Source: Myxococcales bacterium
GTDB lineage: Bacteria; Myxococcota_A; Polyangia; Polyangiales; Polyangiaceae
DNA: 64,000 nucleotides
Direction of reading: 5' to 3'
Assembly (NCBI GenBank): GCA_016712525.1
Contig: JADJQX010000001.1
Location: 1,984,001-2,048,000, forward strand
Made by a program: the position numbers and the translations under genes
Notes under the pieces: generated by a model
Databases searched by the model: none
What the model saw: only the letters and a program-made list of their open reading frames with translations
What the model was told of the DNA's origin: nothing
Shown: in pieces, positions 46,442 to 55,029 of the stretch
Layout: the number at the start of each line of letters is the position of its first letter
Numbering within the stretch: position 1 is the first letter of the stretch

Positions 46442-47365
46442 ATGCGCGCCGCACGTTTTCTTAAGACTATTCCGCTCCTTGTCACCCTGACGGTGGCGAG
46501 CGTCGCGGCGCCGGCTCGCGCCGATGACGCGGCCGAAGCGAAACACGCGCAAGGCACGGCGCTGACGAAGAGTGGCAACTACGAAGGCGCGCGGATGAAG
46601 TTCCTCGAGGCGCTGTCGATGCGCCCGATGTCGAAGACGTTCCTGAATTTGTGCGTCGTGGAGCAACACCTGGGGCTCGAGCCGGAGGCCATTGCGCACT
46701 GCAAGCAATTTCTGGCGAGCGACGCCGCCCCCGCCCTGAAAAAGACGGTCGAAGACGGCATCTACCGTGAGCTCTTGGCGGCCACCGGTCGGCTCAAGGT
46801 CGAGGCGAAAGCGGGAGACGCGATCGAGGTCGACGGGCTCGAAGTGGGCAAAGCGCCGCTGACCGAGCCGCTCGTGGTGAAGAAGGGCGAGCACGTGATC
46901 GCGTCGGGCGGCCGCTCGGTGCGATTGACCGTCAAAGGCGGAGAGACGATCGCCATCAACCTCCCCCTCGACGGGGTCGACGAGCGCGCGGCCGTTGCGC
47001 ACGAGGCCAAGCTCACCATTCACACCAGCAAAGACGCCACGGTCTACATCGACGGAAAGCTGGTATCGACGGGCGGATATGCCGGCACGCTCAAGAGCGG
47101 TGGCCACATGATCCGCGTCACGGCCTCTGGCTTCGAGCCGTTCGAGCGCGAGCTCACCCTGAAAGACGCCGAAAATCGCGAGCTCTCGGTCACGCTCGAG
47201 GCCAAAAAGGGCAGCGTATTGCCCTGGGTGCTCGTGGGCGCCGGTGTCTTGGCCGCCGCCGGGGCGACGACCGCGATCGTCTTTGCCGCGCAGCCCGGCC
47301 GCGAAGAGGGAGTGCCCAAGGGATCTCTTCCGCCTGGTATCGTCCCCACCAGCTTTCGGTTCTAA
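46442..47365 (+). CDS. TPR/PEGA-domain exported protein B
   Basis: 307 residues with GGGAGGGGCC before the ATG. The signal peptide ends A-R-A. A TPR-like helical block (A-L-T-K-S-G-N-Y-E-G-A-R-M-K-F-L) covers ~30-110. Two PEGA domains follow: I-E-V-D-G-L-E-V-G-K-A-P-L and V-Y-I-D-G-K-L-V-S-T-G-G-Y. One transmembrane helix (L-P-W-V-L-V-G-A-G-V-L-A-A-A-G, ~258-275) lies near the end. PEGA domains bind envelope glycans or proteins. It starts a tight unit with the exported protein 1 gene (1-base gap) and is very close in sequence to protein C. Confidence 0.85.
   Translation: MRAARFLKTIPLLVTLTVASVAAPARADDAAEAKHAQGTALTKSGNYEGARMKFLEALSMRPMSKTFLNLCVVEQHLGLEPEAIAHCKQFLASDAAPALKKTVEDGIYRELLAATGRLKVEAKAGDAIEVDGLEVGKAPLTEPLVVKKGEHVIASGGRSVRLTVKGGETIAINLPLDGVDERAAVAHEAKLTIHTSKDATVYIDGKLVSTGGYAGTLKSGGHMIRVTASGFEPFERELTLKDAENRELSVTLEAKKGSVLPWVLVGAGVLAAAGATTAIVFAAQPGREEGVPKGSLPPGIVPTSFRF
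46522..47348 (+). repeat. Duplicated block of the TPR/PEGA gene, copy in protein B
   Basis: About 830 bp nearly identical in DNA to 52028-52854, with mostly silent changes. This is the part of the paralog pair after the signal peptide. Confidence 0.85.
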
Positions 47366-47366
47366 C

Positions 47367-49559
47367 GTGAGAAGCTCGACGCGAACGCTGAGAGGGGCGC
47401 TTGGTGCGGCGGGTCTCACGGCGCTCGGGGCGCTCGGCCTCGTGGGAGACACGGGGTGCGCGCGCGAGCCGACGGCGGTCATCTTGGCCGTGACGACGGA
47501 CATGAGCGTGATCCAAGATTTGGACGAGGTAGGCCTCTTCGTCGGCGTGAACGGCGAGGTGAAGTCGAGCCTTCGGACGTTCGTGTCGACCGAGGTCGCC
47601 GCGAAGCTGCCCGGGACGGTGTCGATCCTGGAGCCCGAAGAGGCGAACAAGCCCGTCCATATTCGAGTTGCAGGATACAAGAATGGCCAGCTCAAGGTGG
47701 TGAGGGACGCCATCGTGACGGTGCCACCGAAGGCGCTGACGGTGCTGCGGATGCCGCTCGGGTGGCTCTCGGCGACCCAAAAGCGGCCGGGGACGAGCGG
47801 CACGAACGGGACGGCGCGCGCAGGGCAGGTGAAGCCGATGGCATTGACCGAAGAAGAGGCGTCGTTCAAAGAGTTCGACGCGTTCTTCCCGGGATACGTC
47901 TCGCCGTGTGCGACGGGCGAGACGTCGAACGACGGGGCGTGCATCAGCGTCCTGGCCGAGCCTCAGGTGACGACGTACGGCGACCTGGTGCGCGACGTGT
48001 TCGGTGGGAGCGTGTCGCTCAACGAAGCGACGGGCGTGGCCGAAGGCGGCGTGTGCTTCGACATGGAGGCCTGCTTCAAGAACGAGCAGACGCTGAAGGT
48101 CACCGATTATCCCGAGTGCAAAGTGACCATTCCCGAGTCGATTGGGAATACGGTGAACTTCGCGCTGGTGCGCAATTTGGCTTCGGGGTGCGACGGGTAC
48201 GAGTGTTTCGTGCCGCTCGACGCGGACAAACGATGGGACGCCCAGGCGCGTGTGTACACGCTGCCGCGCGAGGCGTGCGAGCGCGTGAAGTCGGCCGATC
48301 CGGCGGTGAAGGTCGAGCGCATCGCGGTGGCGACGGCATGTGAGAGAAAGTACGAGGCGACGCCTCGGTGCAACGGCCTCTACGGCGCGGTTCGAGACAA
48401 GGCCCCGTCGGACCCGAACCGCCCGCGCTACTACAAAGAAGAGCCCCCAAACCCGCCTCCTCCCACGGGCGACGGAGGCGTGCCCGAAGGTGGCACGCCG
48501 GACGGGGGAGACGCAGGGCCCAAGCTCCCGACGCTCCTCGGTAGGCTCACGCAGCTCCAGAACCCACGAAAGCTCGCGGTCGCGAACGACCGCGTGTGGG
48601 TGCGTGGGCGTATCGGAATGGCCTTTTTGGACGGGCGCGGCGTATCGACTCCCACCGAAGTGTCCCCTCTGCCCACGGACCAGGGCGCCGTCGACGACGG
48701 GGGCGGATATCCCGATATCGCCGCGGCGGGCAATGGCGCCTGCGCGGTGAGCCTCATCCAGTCGAAGGCGTGGTGTTACGACCTCACCACGCGCGGTTAC
48801 ACGGCGAGCTCCGCGGTGACGGGTGTCGTCTCGTTCGGGGGTCGCGTGGCGGTCCTCGAGACCGTGTTCGCCCGGCCTCCTGCCGCTCTCATGAACCCAC
48901 CTCGCGGCGTGCTCAAGGTCGTGCAGCCCTCAGGTGACTTGCCGGCCAATGTCCTCTCGGAGGTCGGCGGCGTCGAGGGTGTCTCGGTCGGCGCCGCCAT
49001 CGCGCCGTCGGGGAGGGCGCTCGTCGCCATGACGCCGTCGCCGGGCACGGACGGTTTCATCCGACTGACGACGGGCCCCGTCGCTTCGGGTACAGACGCC
49101 AACTCGGTCGTCCTCATGACGATCCCCGGGAGCGCGACGACCATCGTCGGCATGACGTTCCCCGTGATTTCGATGGCCGCGACCAACACCGAAGCGTTCG
49201 TCGCCATTCCGGCGCCCGACGCGGCCTCGGCGACCTTGCATCGTCGCGCCTTCGCCGACGCCGCACCGACCGAGCCTCCCGCGATGCCCGGCGTCACGTT
49301 GCCCTACGTGCTCGGGGAGATCAGCCCCGCCGTCGCTGTCGACGACGCGTATGTCTACTGGGGCGGAGGCGCGCAGGGCCCCATGGCCGTCTCGACGTGC
49401 ACACGTCGCGCGGTCACTCCGAAGGCCCTATTCCCGTCTGCCGGGGCGCAGAACAACACCACGTACGCCGTGGCCCGATCGGGCACAAAGCTCTATTTCG
49501 CGACCGACGACGGCCGCGTCTACTCGATGGATCCGCCCGCCCCCGAGCCCTGCCCCTGA
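47367..49559 (+). CDS. Modular exported protein 1 (conserved N-half, variable propeller)
   Basis: 730 residues from a GTG one base after the previous stop. The N-terminus has a hydrophobic stretch (L-T-A-L-G-A-L-G-L-V-G-D-T-G-C) whose Cys is a possible but atypical lipid site. Residues ~25-345 are nearly identical to the next two paralogs, with a G-C-D-G-Y-E-C-F block and many other cysteines. A linker rich in Pro, Asp and Gly follows (P-P-P-P-T-G-D-G-G-V-P). The second half has propeller-like strands (V-W-V-R-G-R-I-G) and differs from the paralogs, except for the last ~70 residues ending M-D-P-P-A-P-E-P-C-P. Function unknown. Confidence 0.8.
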   Translation: MRSSTRTLRGALGAAGLTALGALGLVGDTGCAREPTAVILAVTTDMSVIQDLDEVGLFVGVNGEVKSSLRTFVSTEVAAKLPGTVSILEPEEANKPVHIRVAGYKNGQLKVVRDAIVTVPPKALTVLRMPLGWLSATQKRPGTSGTNGTARAGQVKPMALTEEEASFKEFDAFFPGYVSPCATGETSNDGACISVLAEPQVTTYGDLVRDVFGGSVSLNEATGVAEGGVCFDMEACFKNEQTLKVTDYPECKVTIPESIGNTVNFALVRNLASGCDGYECFVPLDADKRWDAQARVYTLPREACERVKSADPAVKVERIAVATACERKYEATPRCNGLYGAVRDKAPSDPNRPRYYKEEPPNPPPPTGDGGVPEGGTPDGGDAGPKLPTLLGRLTQLQNPRKLAVANDRVWVRGRIGMAFLDGRGVSTPTEVSPLPTDQGAVDDGGGYPDIAAAGNGACAVSLIQSKAWCYDLTTRGYTASSAVTGVVSFGGRVAVLETVFARPPAALMNPPRGVLKVVQPSGDLPANVLSEVGGVEGVSVGAAIAPSGRALVAMTPSPGTDGFIRLTTGPVASGTDANSVVLMTIPGSATTIVGMTFPVISMAATNTEAFVAIPAPDAASATLHRRAFADAAPTEPPAMPGVTLPYVLGEISPAVAVDDAYVYWGGGAQGPMAVSTCTRRAVTPKALFPSAGAQNNTTYAVARSGTKLYFATDDGRVYSMDPPAPEPCP
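47438..48450 (+). repeat. Tandem-duplicated block, copy 1
   Basis: About 1 kb encoding the conserved N-terminal half of the exported protein. It is nearly identical to 49639-50652 and 52941-53958, all in the same orientation. Confidence 0.9.
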
Positions 49560-49575
49560 ACTTCGAGGAACTTCG

Positions 49576-51720
49576 ATGAACGTGCGATCGCTGAAGGGCA
49601 TTCTCGGTGGGGTCGGTCTCACGGTGCTGGGAGCGCTGGGCCTCGTGGGAGACACGGGGTGCGCGCGTGAGCCGACGGCGGTCATCTTGGCCGTGACGAC
49701 GGACATGAGCGTGATCCAAGACCTGGACGAGGTGGGTCTGTTCGTGGGCGTGAACGGGGAGGTGAAGTCGAGCCTTCGGACGTTCGTGTCGACCGAGGTC
49801 GCCGCGAAGCTCCCCGGGACGGTGTCGATCCTGGAGCCCGAAGAGGCGAACAAGCCCGTCCATATTCGAGTTGCAGGATACAAGAATGGGCAGCTCCGCG
49901 TCGTGAGGGACGCGATCGTGACGGTGCCGCCGAAGGAGCTGACGGTGCTGCGGATGCCGCTCGGGTGGCTATCGGCGACGCAGAAACGCCCAGCCGCGAG
50001 CGGCACGAGCGGGACGGCCCGCGCAGGCCAGGTGAAGCCCAAGGCGCTGACCGAAGAAGAGGCGTCGTTCAAGGAGTTCGACGCGTTTTTCCCGGGGTAC
50101 GTGTCTCCGTGTGCGACGGGGGAGACCTCGGACGACGGGGCGTGCATCACGGTGCTGGCCGAGCCCCAACGGACGACGTACGGCGACCTCGTGAGAGACG
50201 TGTTCGGCGGCAGCGTCTCCCTGAACGAAGAGACGGGCGTGGCCGAGGGCGGCGTGTGCTTCGACATGGAAGCCTGCTTCAAGAACGAGCAGACGCTGAA
50301 AGTCCCCGACTATCCCGAGTGCAAAGTGACCATTCCCGAGTCGATCGGGAATACGGTGAACTTCGCGCTGGTGCGTAATCTGGCTTCGGGGTGCGACGGA
50401 TACGAGTGTTTCGTGCCGCTCGACGCGGACAAACGGTGGGACGCCGCGTCGCGTGTGTACACGCTGCCGAAAGAGGCGTGCGAGCGCGTGAAGTCGACCG
50501 ACCCCGCGGTGAAGGTGGAGCGCATCGCGGTGGCGACGGCATGTGAGAAAAAGTACGAGGCGACGCCTCGGTGCAATGGACTCTACGGCGCGGTGAGAGA
50601 CAAGGCCCCGTCGGACCCGAGCCGCCCGCGGTACTACAAAGAAGAGCCCCCGAACCCGCCTCCTCCCACGGTCGACGGAGGAGTGCCCGAGGGAGGCACG
50701 CCCGACGGGGGAGACGCCGGTCCCAAGGGGCCTACGCTGCTCGCGAGGCTCACGCAGCTCCAAAACCCGCGCAGGCTCGCGATCACCTCGAGCCACCTCT
50801 GGGTGCGCGGGCGCATCGGCCTCGGGTTTTTGTCGCCGAACGGCGTCTCGACCCCGACGGAGATCGCGACGCTACCGGCGGCTGGCGGGGTCGCCGACGC
50901 AGACAACGGCACGTTGCCGCTGACGCTCTCGGCCACCGGCCTCAGCGCGTGCACGTCGACCCTGATCGTCCAGAAGACCGCGCGATGGTGCTACGACCTC
51001 GCGACGAACACCCGCGCCGCGATCGACGCACCCTACACGGGAGACACGATCGTCACGGGCTCGAGGATCGGGACGGTCGTTCCGAGTGGCATCGAGCTCG
51101 ACTATCCGACGCTCGAGACTCGGCGTTCTTTTGCCAATCGCCCGCCGGACCCGCCGATCGTGTCGGGGGCGTTCGTCGACCCGGGAAATCGCGTATACGT
51201 CGGATTCGTCATCAACGAGCCCTCGATACGGCGCGCCGTGGACACGCTCGCGAACTCGGACCAACTCCTCGAGATCTTCGCGACCTACCCCGCTCCGTAC
51301 GACGGACACCAAGGCCGCGTCGAATTCGCCCAGAACGCCGACGAGACCTTCTTCACCCTCGGGCGGCCCGACACCCAGGCAGGTGGCATCTTCCGTCGGC
51401 GCACCGACAGCCCGTCGGCCACTCCGGCCGACGCGTTGACGACCAATCAAGTGCCGTATGCGACGGGCTCGGTGAGCCCGCAGCTCGCGGCCGACAAAGA
51501 CTACGTCTACTGGGGCGGCGGCGTGAGCGGCCCGATGGCGATCTCCACCTGCACGACCCGCACGGTGAGCCCCAAGCAGCTCTTCCCCTCCACGGGCGGA
51601 GTCGGTGGCCAGAACAACACCACGTACGCCGTGGTCCGCTCGGGCAACAAACTCTTCTTCGCGACGGACGACGGCCGCGTGTACTCGATGGATCCCCCCG
51701 CGCCCGAGCCCTGCCCCTGA
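49576..51720 (+). CDS. Modular exported protein 2 (conserved N-half, variable propeller)
   Basis: 714 residues from the ATG 16 bases after gene 1. The layout is the same: a hydrophobic start with D-T-G-C, a conserved ~320-residue N-half, a Pro/Asp/Gly linker, a variable propeller-like part beginning L-W-V-R-G-R-I-G-L-G-F, and the shared C-terminal tail. The central part has little visible similarity to gene 1 or gene 3 apart from short motifs at its edges. The gene seems to be a direct duplicate of gene 1 with a replaced or fast-changing centre. Confidence 0.8.
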   Translation: MNVRSLKGILGGVGLTVLGALGLVGDTGCAREPTAVILAVTTDMSVIQDLDEVGLFVGVNGEVKSSLRTFVSTEVAAKLPGTVSILEPEEANKPVHIRVAGYKNGQLRVVRDAIVTVPPKELTVLRMPLGWLSATQKRPAASGTSGTARAGQVKPKALTEEEASFKEFDAFFPGYVSPCATGETSDDGACITVLAEPQRTTYGDLVRDVFGGSVSLNEETGVAEGGVCFDMEACFKNEQTLKVPDYPECKVTIPESIGNTVNFALVRNLASGCDGYECFVPLDADKRWDAASRVYTLPKEACERVKSTDPAVKVERIAVATACEKKYEATPRCNGLYGAVRDKAPSDPSRPRYYKEEPPNPPPPTVDGGVPEGGTPDGGDAGPKGPTLLARLTQLQNPRRLAITSSHLWVRGRIGLGFLSPNGVSTPTEIATLPAAGGVADADNGTLPLTLSATGLSACTSTLIVQKTARWCYDLATNTRAAIDAPYTGDTIVTGSRIGTVVPSGIELDYPTLETRRSFANRPPDPPIVSGAFVDPGNRVYVGFVINEPSIRRAVDTLANSDQLLEIFATYPAPYDGHQGRVEFAQNADETFFTLGRPDTQAGGIFRRRTDSPSATPADALTTNQVPYATGSVSPQLAADKDYVYWGGGVSGPMAISTCTTRTVSPKQLFPSTGGVGGQNNTTYAVVRSGNKLFFATDDGRVYSMDPPAPEPCP
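49639..50652 (+). repeat. Tandem-duplicated block, copy 2
   Basis: The second copy of the ~1-kb block that encodes the conserved N-half; see copies at 47438 and 52941. Confidence 0.9.
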
Positions 51721-51910
51721 GGTCGAGCGAGGCTTCGTGAGGTCGCCTCTCGCGGGGGCCCGCGCACCCTCGCAGACCTGCCACAGGACACCGGCGGCGC
51801 TGCCACAGGACAGGCGCGTTTCCTCACGAACACCCTTGTTTTCTCGGGCGGCGTAGCGATCCCACGTGCGGCGGCTTGCGGCGCCGATCGCACGTCCGTA
51901 TGCCCGTCGT

Positions 51911-52870
51911 ATGCCGACGACGACGACACGATCCCGTTCACCCCGCAGAAGCTCGCGCCCCGAGAGGGCCCTCGGCGCCGCGCTCGTCGCCCTGGCGGTC
52001 GCGCTCCACACCATGCCCGCGCGCGCCGACGACGCGGCCGAGGCGAAACACGCGCAAGGCACGGCGCTGACGAAGAGTGGCAACTACGAAGGCGCGCGCA
52101 TGAAGTTCCTCGAGGCGCTGTCGATGCGCCCGATGTCGAAGACGTTCCTGAATTTGTGCGTCGTGGAGCAGCACCTGGGGCTCGAGCCCGAGGCCGTTGC
52201 ACACTGCAAGCAGTTCTTGGCGAGCGACGCGCCGCCCGCTCTGAAAAAGACGGTCGAGGACGGCATCTACCGTGAGCTCTTGGCGGCGACCGGTCGGCTC
52301 AAGGTCGAGGCGAAAGCGGGAGACGCGATCGAGGTCGACGGGCTCGAAGTGGGCAAAGCGCCGCTCGGCGAGCCGCTCGTGGTGAAGAAGGGCGAGCACG
52401 TGATCGCGTCGGGCGGGCGCTCGGTGCGGTTGACGGTGAAGGGAGGCGAGACGATCGCGATAAACCTCCCCCTCGACGGGGTCGACGAGCGGGCGGCAGT
52501 CGCGCACGAGGCCAAGCTCACCATTCACACCAGCAAAGAAGCGGCCGTGTACATCGACGGAAAGCTCGTGTCGACGGGCGGCTACGCGGGCACGCTGAAG
52601 AGCGGCGGCCACATGATCCGCGTGACCGCGGCGGGCAAGTTGCCATTCGAGCGTGAGCTCACGCTGAGGGACGCCGAGAGCCGTGAGCTCTCCGTGACGC
52701 TCGAGGCCAAGAAAGGCGGGGCGCTCCCGTGGGTGCTCGCGGGCGCGGGTGTGCTCGCGGCGGCCGGGGCCGCGACCGCGATCGTGCTGGTGGCGCAGCC
52801 GGGGCGCGAAGAAGGCGTCCCGAGGGGCTCGCTCCCTCCTGGCGTCGTCCCTACGGGAATTCGGTTTTGA
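51911..52870 (+). CDS. TPR/PEGA-domain exported protein C
   Basis: 319 residues from the ATG at 51911 (an ATG at 51866 is possible). After an Arg/Ser-rich start and a hydrophobic stretch ending in M-P-A-R-A, it follows protein B almost residue for residue: TPR-like block, two PEGA domains, one transmembrane helix and a short tail ending G-I-R-F. It is 13 bases before exported protein 3, the same order as B with protein 1, so a two-gene module was duplicated. Confidence 0.85.
   Translation: MPTTTTRSRSPRRSSRPERALGAALVALAVALHTMPARADDAAEAKHAQGTALTKSGNYEGARMKFLEALSMRPMSKTFLNLCVVEQHLGLEPEAVAHCKQFLASDAPPALKKTVEDGIYRELLAATGRLKVEAKAGDAIEVDGLEVGKAPLGEPLVVKKGEHVIASGGRSVRLTVKGGETIAINLPLDGVDERAAVAHEAKLTIHTSKEAAVYIDGKLVSTGGYAGTLKSGGHMIRVTAAGKLPFERELTLRDAESRELSVTLEAKKGGALPWVLAGAGVLAAAGAATAIVLVAQPGREEGVPRGSLPPGVVPTGIRF
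52028..52854 (+). repeat. Duplicated block of the TPR/PEGA gene, copy in protein C
   Basis: The partner of 46522-47348, with the same orientation and high DNA identity; the promoter regions and signal peptides differ. Confidence 0.85.
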
Positions 52871-52883
52871 CGAGGCATACACC

Positions 52884-55019
52884 ATGAAGACGACGAAACA
52901 CCTTGGGGTGGCGGGGCTGACGGCAGTGCTCGGGGCCATGGGCCTCGTGGGAGACACGGGGTGCGCGCGGGAGCCGACGGCGGTCATCTTGGCCGTGACG
53001 ACGGACATGAGCGTCGTTCAAGATTTGGACGAGGTGGGCCTCTACGTGGGCGTGAACGGCGAGGTGAAGTCGAGCCTTCGGACGTTCGTGTCGACGGAGG
53101 TGGCGGCCAAGCTGCCCGGGACGGTGTCGATCCTCGAGCCCGAAGAGGCGAACAAGCCCATTCATGTTCGTGTTGCAGGATACAAGAATGGCCAGCTCAA
53201 GGTCGTGAGGGACGCCATCGTGACGGTGCCGCCGAAGGCGCTGACGGTGCTGCGGATGCCGCTCGGGTGGCTCTCGGCGACGCAGAAGCGGCCGGGGGCG
53301 AGCGACACGAGCGGCACGAGCGGGACGGCGCGCGCAGGGCAGGTGAAGCCCAAAGCGCTGACCGAAGAAGAGGCGTCGTTCAAAGAGTTCGACGCGTTTT
53401 TCCCGGGGTACGTGTCTCCGTGTGCGACCGGGGAGACCTCGGACGACGGCGCGTGCATCACGGTGCTGGCCGAGCCGCAACGGACGACCTACGGCGACCT
53501 CGTGAGAGACGTATTCGGCGGGAGCGTGTCCCTGAACGAAGCGACGGGCGTGGCCGAAGGTGGCGTGTGCTTCGACATGGAAGCCTGCTTCAAAAACGAG
53601 CAGACGCTCAAGGTGGCCGATTATCCCGAGTGCAAAGTGACGATCCCCGAGTCTGTCGGGAACACGGTGAACTTCGCGCTGGTGCGTAATTTGGCCTCGG
53701 GGTGCGACGGGTACGAGTGTTTCGTGCCGCTCGACGCGGACAAACGGTGGGACGCCGTGTCGCGTGTGTACACGCTGCCGAAAGAGGCGTGCGAGCGCGT
53801 GAAGTCGACCGACCCCGCGGTGAAGGTGGAGCGCATCGCTGTGGCGACCGCATGTGAGAGAAAGTACGAGGCGACGCCGCGATGCAATGGCCTCTACGGC
53901 GCGGTGAGAGACAAGGCCCCGTCGGACCCGAACCGCCCGAGGTACTACCAAGAAGAGCCGCCGAGCCCCCCACCGCCCACGGGCGATGCCGGCGTTCCCG
54001 ACAGTGGCGGTCGAGACGCCGCCCCCGACGCAGGCCCTCCGAGGCCGCGGCTCCTCGCGCGTTTCAACCAGCTCGTGAACCCGAGGCGCATCGTCGTGAC
54101 GGGGTCCCACGTGTGGGTGCGCGGGCGCGTGGGCCTCGGGTTCGCCCTGAAAGATGGAGTGTCGACGCCGACCGAGATATCCCCGTTGCCCACGGTCGAT
54201 GGAGTCGCCGACGACGGCACGAGCGCGCTCACGTTGGCCGCCTCGGGCACGCAGGCCTGCACGGCCACGGTCATGCGGCAAGACTCGGTCCGATGGTGCT
54301 ACGACCTCGGCGCGCAGCGGCGCGCCGACCGCGCGGTGGATCACGTCGCTGACATGTTCGTCTCCGGCTCGACGATCGTCACGGCGTCGCGCCTCGCGCT
54401 CGACTTCGACTATCCCACGCAGACGCTGGTGAACGTCGACATGCAGGGCATTCCTGCGGTCCCGAGGCTCGCGGGCGCCACGGCGACCCGCAACAACGTC
54501 GCGATGCTGGCCTATGTCACGAACGAGCCTTCCATTCGCCTGGGGCAGGGCACACTCACCACGAACAACCAAGTCTTTTCGGTGTTTGCGAATTTCCCGG
54601 CGGCGTATGCCTCGTTCTCCGGGCACGTCGAGATGACCCTCAACGACGCGGAGCTCTTCTTCACGCTCGGCACCCCCGGGGGCGTCTCCGGGGTCATCGT
54701 GCGAAAACGCCTCGACGCCGCGCCGGCCATCGTCCCGTCCGTGCTGACCGATAGCCAGTTCGTCCCCTACACCCGGGGCGCCGACGGCACCACGCTCGCG
54801 TCCGACGCTGCCTACGTCTATTTCGGGAGCCTCGGAGGTCCTATGGCCATCTCGACCTGCACGACCCGCGCGGTCGCGCCGAAGCAGCTCGCTCCGCCCC
54901 AGTCGGGAGAGACGTACATCTCGTACGCCGTGGCCCGCGCTGGCAATAAGCTCTACTTCGCGACGGACGACGGTCGCCTGTACGACATGGACCCACCTCC
55001 GCCGGAGCCGTGCCCCTGA
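52884..55019 (+). CDS. Modular exported protein 3 (conserved N-half, variable propeller)
   Basis: 711 residues from the ATG at 52884. The same layout as proteins 1 and 2, with an almost identical N-half. Here an Asp/Gly/Pro/Ala linker (G-D-A-G-V-P-D-S-G-G) is followed by a different central propeller-like part (V-W-V-R-G-R-V-G-L-G-F, then divergent), and the common tail ends M-D-P-P-P-P-E-P-C-P. It is the last gene of the array and converges on the SGNH esterase gene 10 bases away. Confidence 0.8.
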   Translation: MKTTKHLGVAGLTAVLGAMGLVGDTGCAREPTAVILAVTTDMSVVQDLDEVGLYVGVNGEVKSSLRTFVSTEVAAKLPGTVSILEPEEANKPIHVRVAGYKNGQLKVVRDAIVTVPPKALTVLRMPLGWLSATQKRPGASDTSGTSGTARAGQVKPKALTEEEASFKEFDAFFPGYVSPCATGETSDDGACITVLAEPQRTTYGDLVRDVFGGSVSLNEATGVAEGGVCFDMEACFKNEQTLKVADYPECKVTIPESVGNTVNFALVRNLASGCDGYECFVPLDADKRWDAVSRVYTLPKEACERVKSTDPAVKVERIAVATACERKYEATPRCNGLYGAVRDKAPSDPNRPRYYQEEPPSPPPPTGDAGVPDSGGRDAAPDAGPPRPRLLARFNQLVNPRRIVVTGSHVWVRGRVGLGFALKDGVSTPTEISPLPTVDGVADDGTSALTLAASGTQACTATVMRQDSVRWCYDLGAQRRADRAVDHVADMFVSGSTIVTASRLALDFDYPTQTLVNVDMQGIPAVPRLAGATATRNNVAMLAYVTNEPSIRLGQGTLTTNNQVFSVFANFPAAYASFSGHVEMTLNDAELFFTLGTPGGVSGVIVRKRLDAAPAIVPSVLTDSQFVPYTRGADGTTLASDAAYVYFGSLGGPMAISTCTTRAVAPKQLAPPQSGETYISYAVARAGNKLYFATDDGRLYDMDPPPPEPCP
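52941..53958 (+). repeat. Tandem-duplicated block, copy 3
   Basis: The third copy of the ~1-kb block, slightly more diverged than copies 1 and 2. Confidence 0.9.
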
Positions 55020-55029
55020 CGAACGGCTT

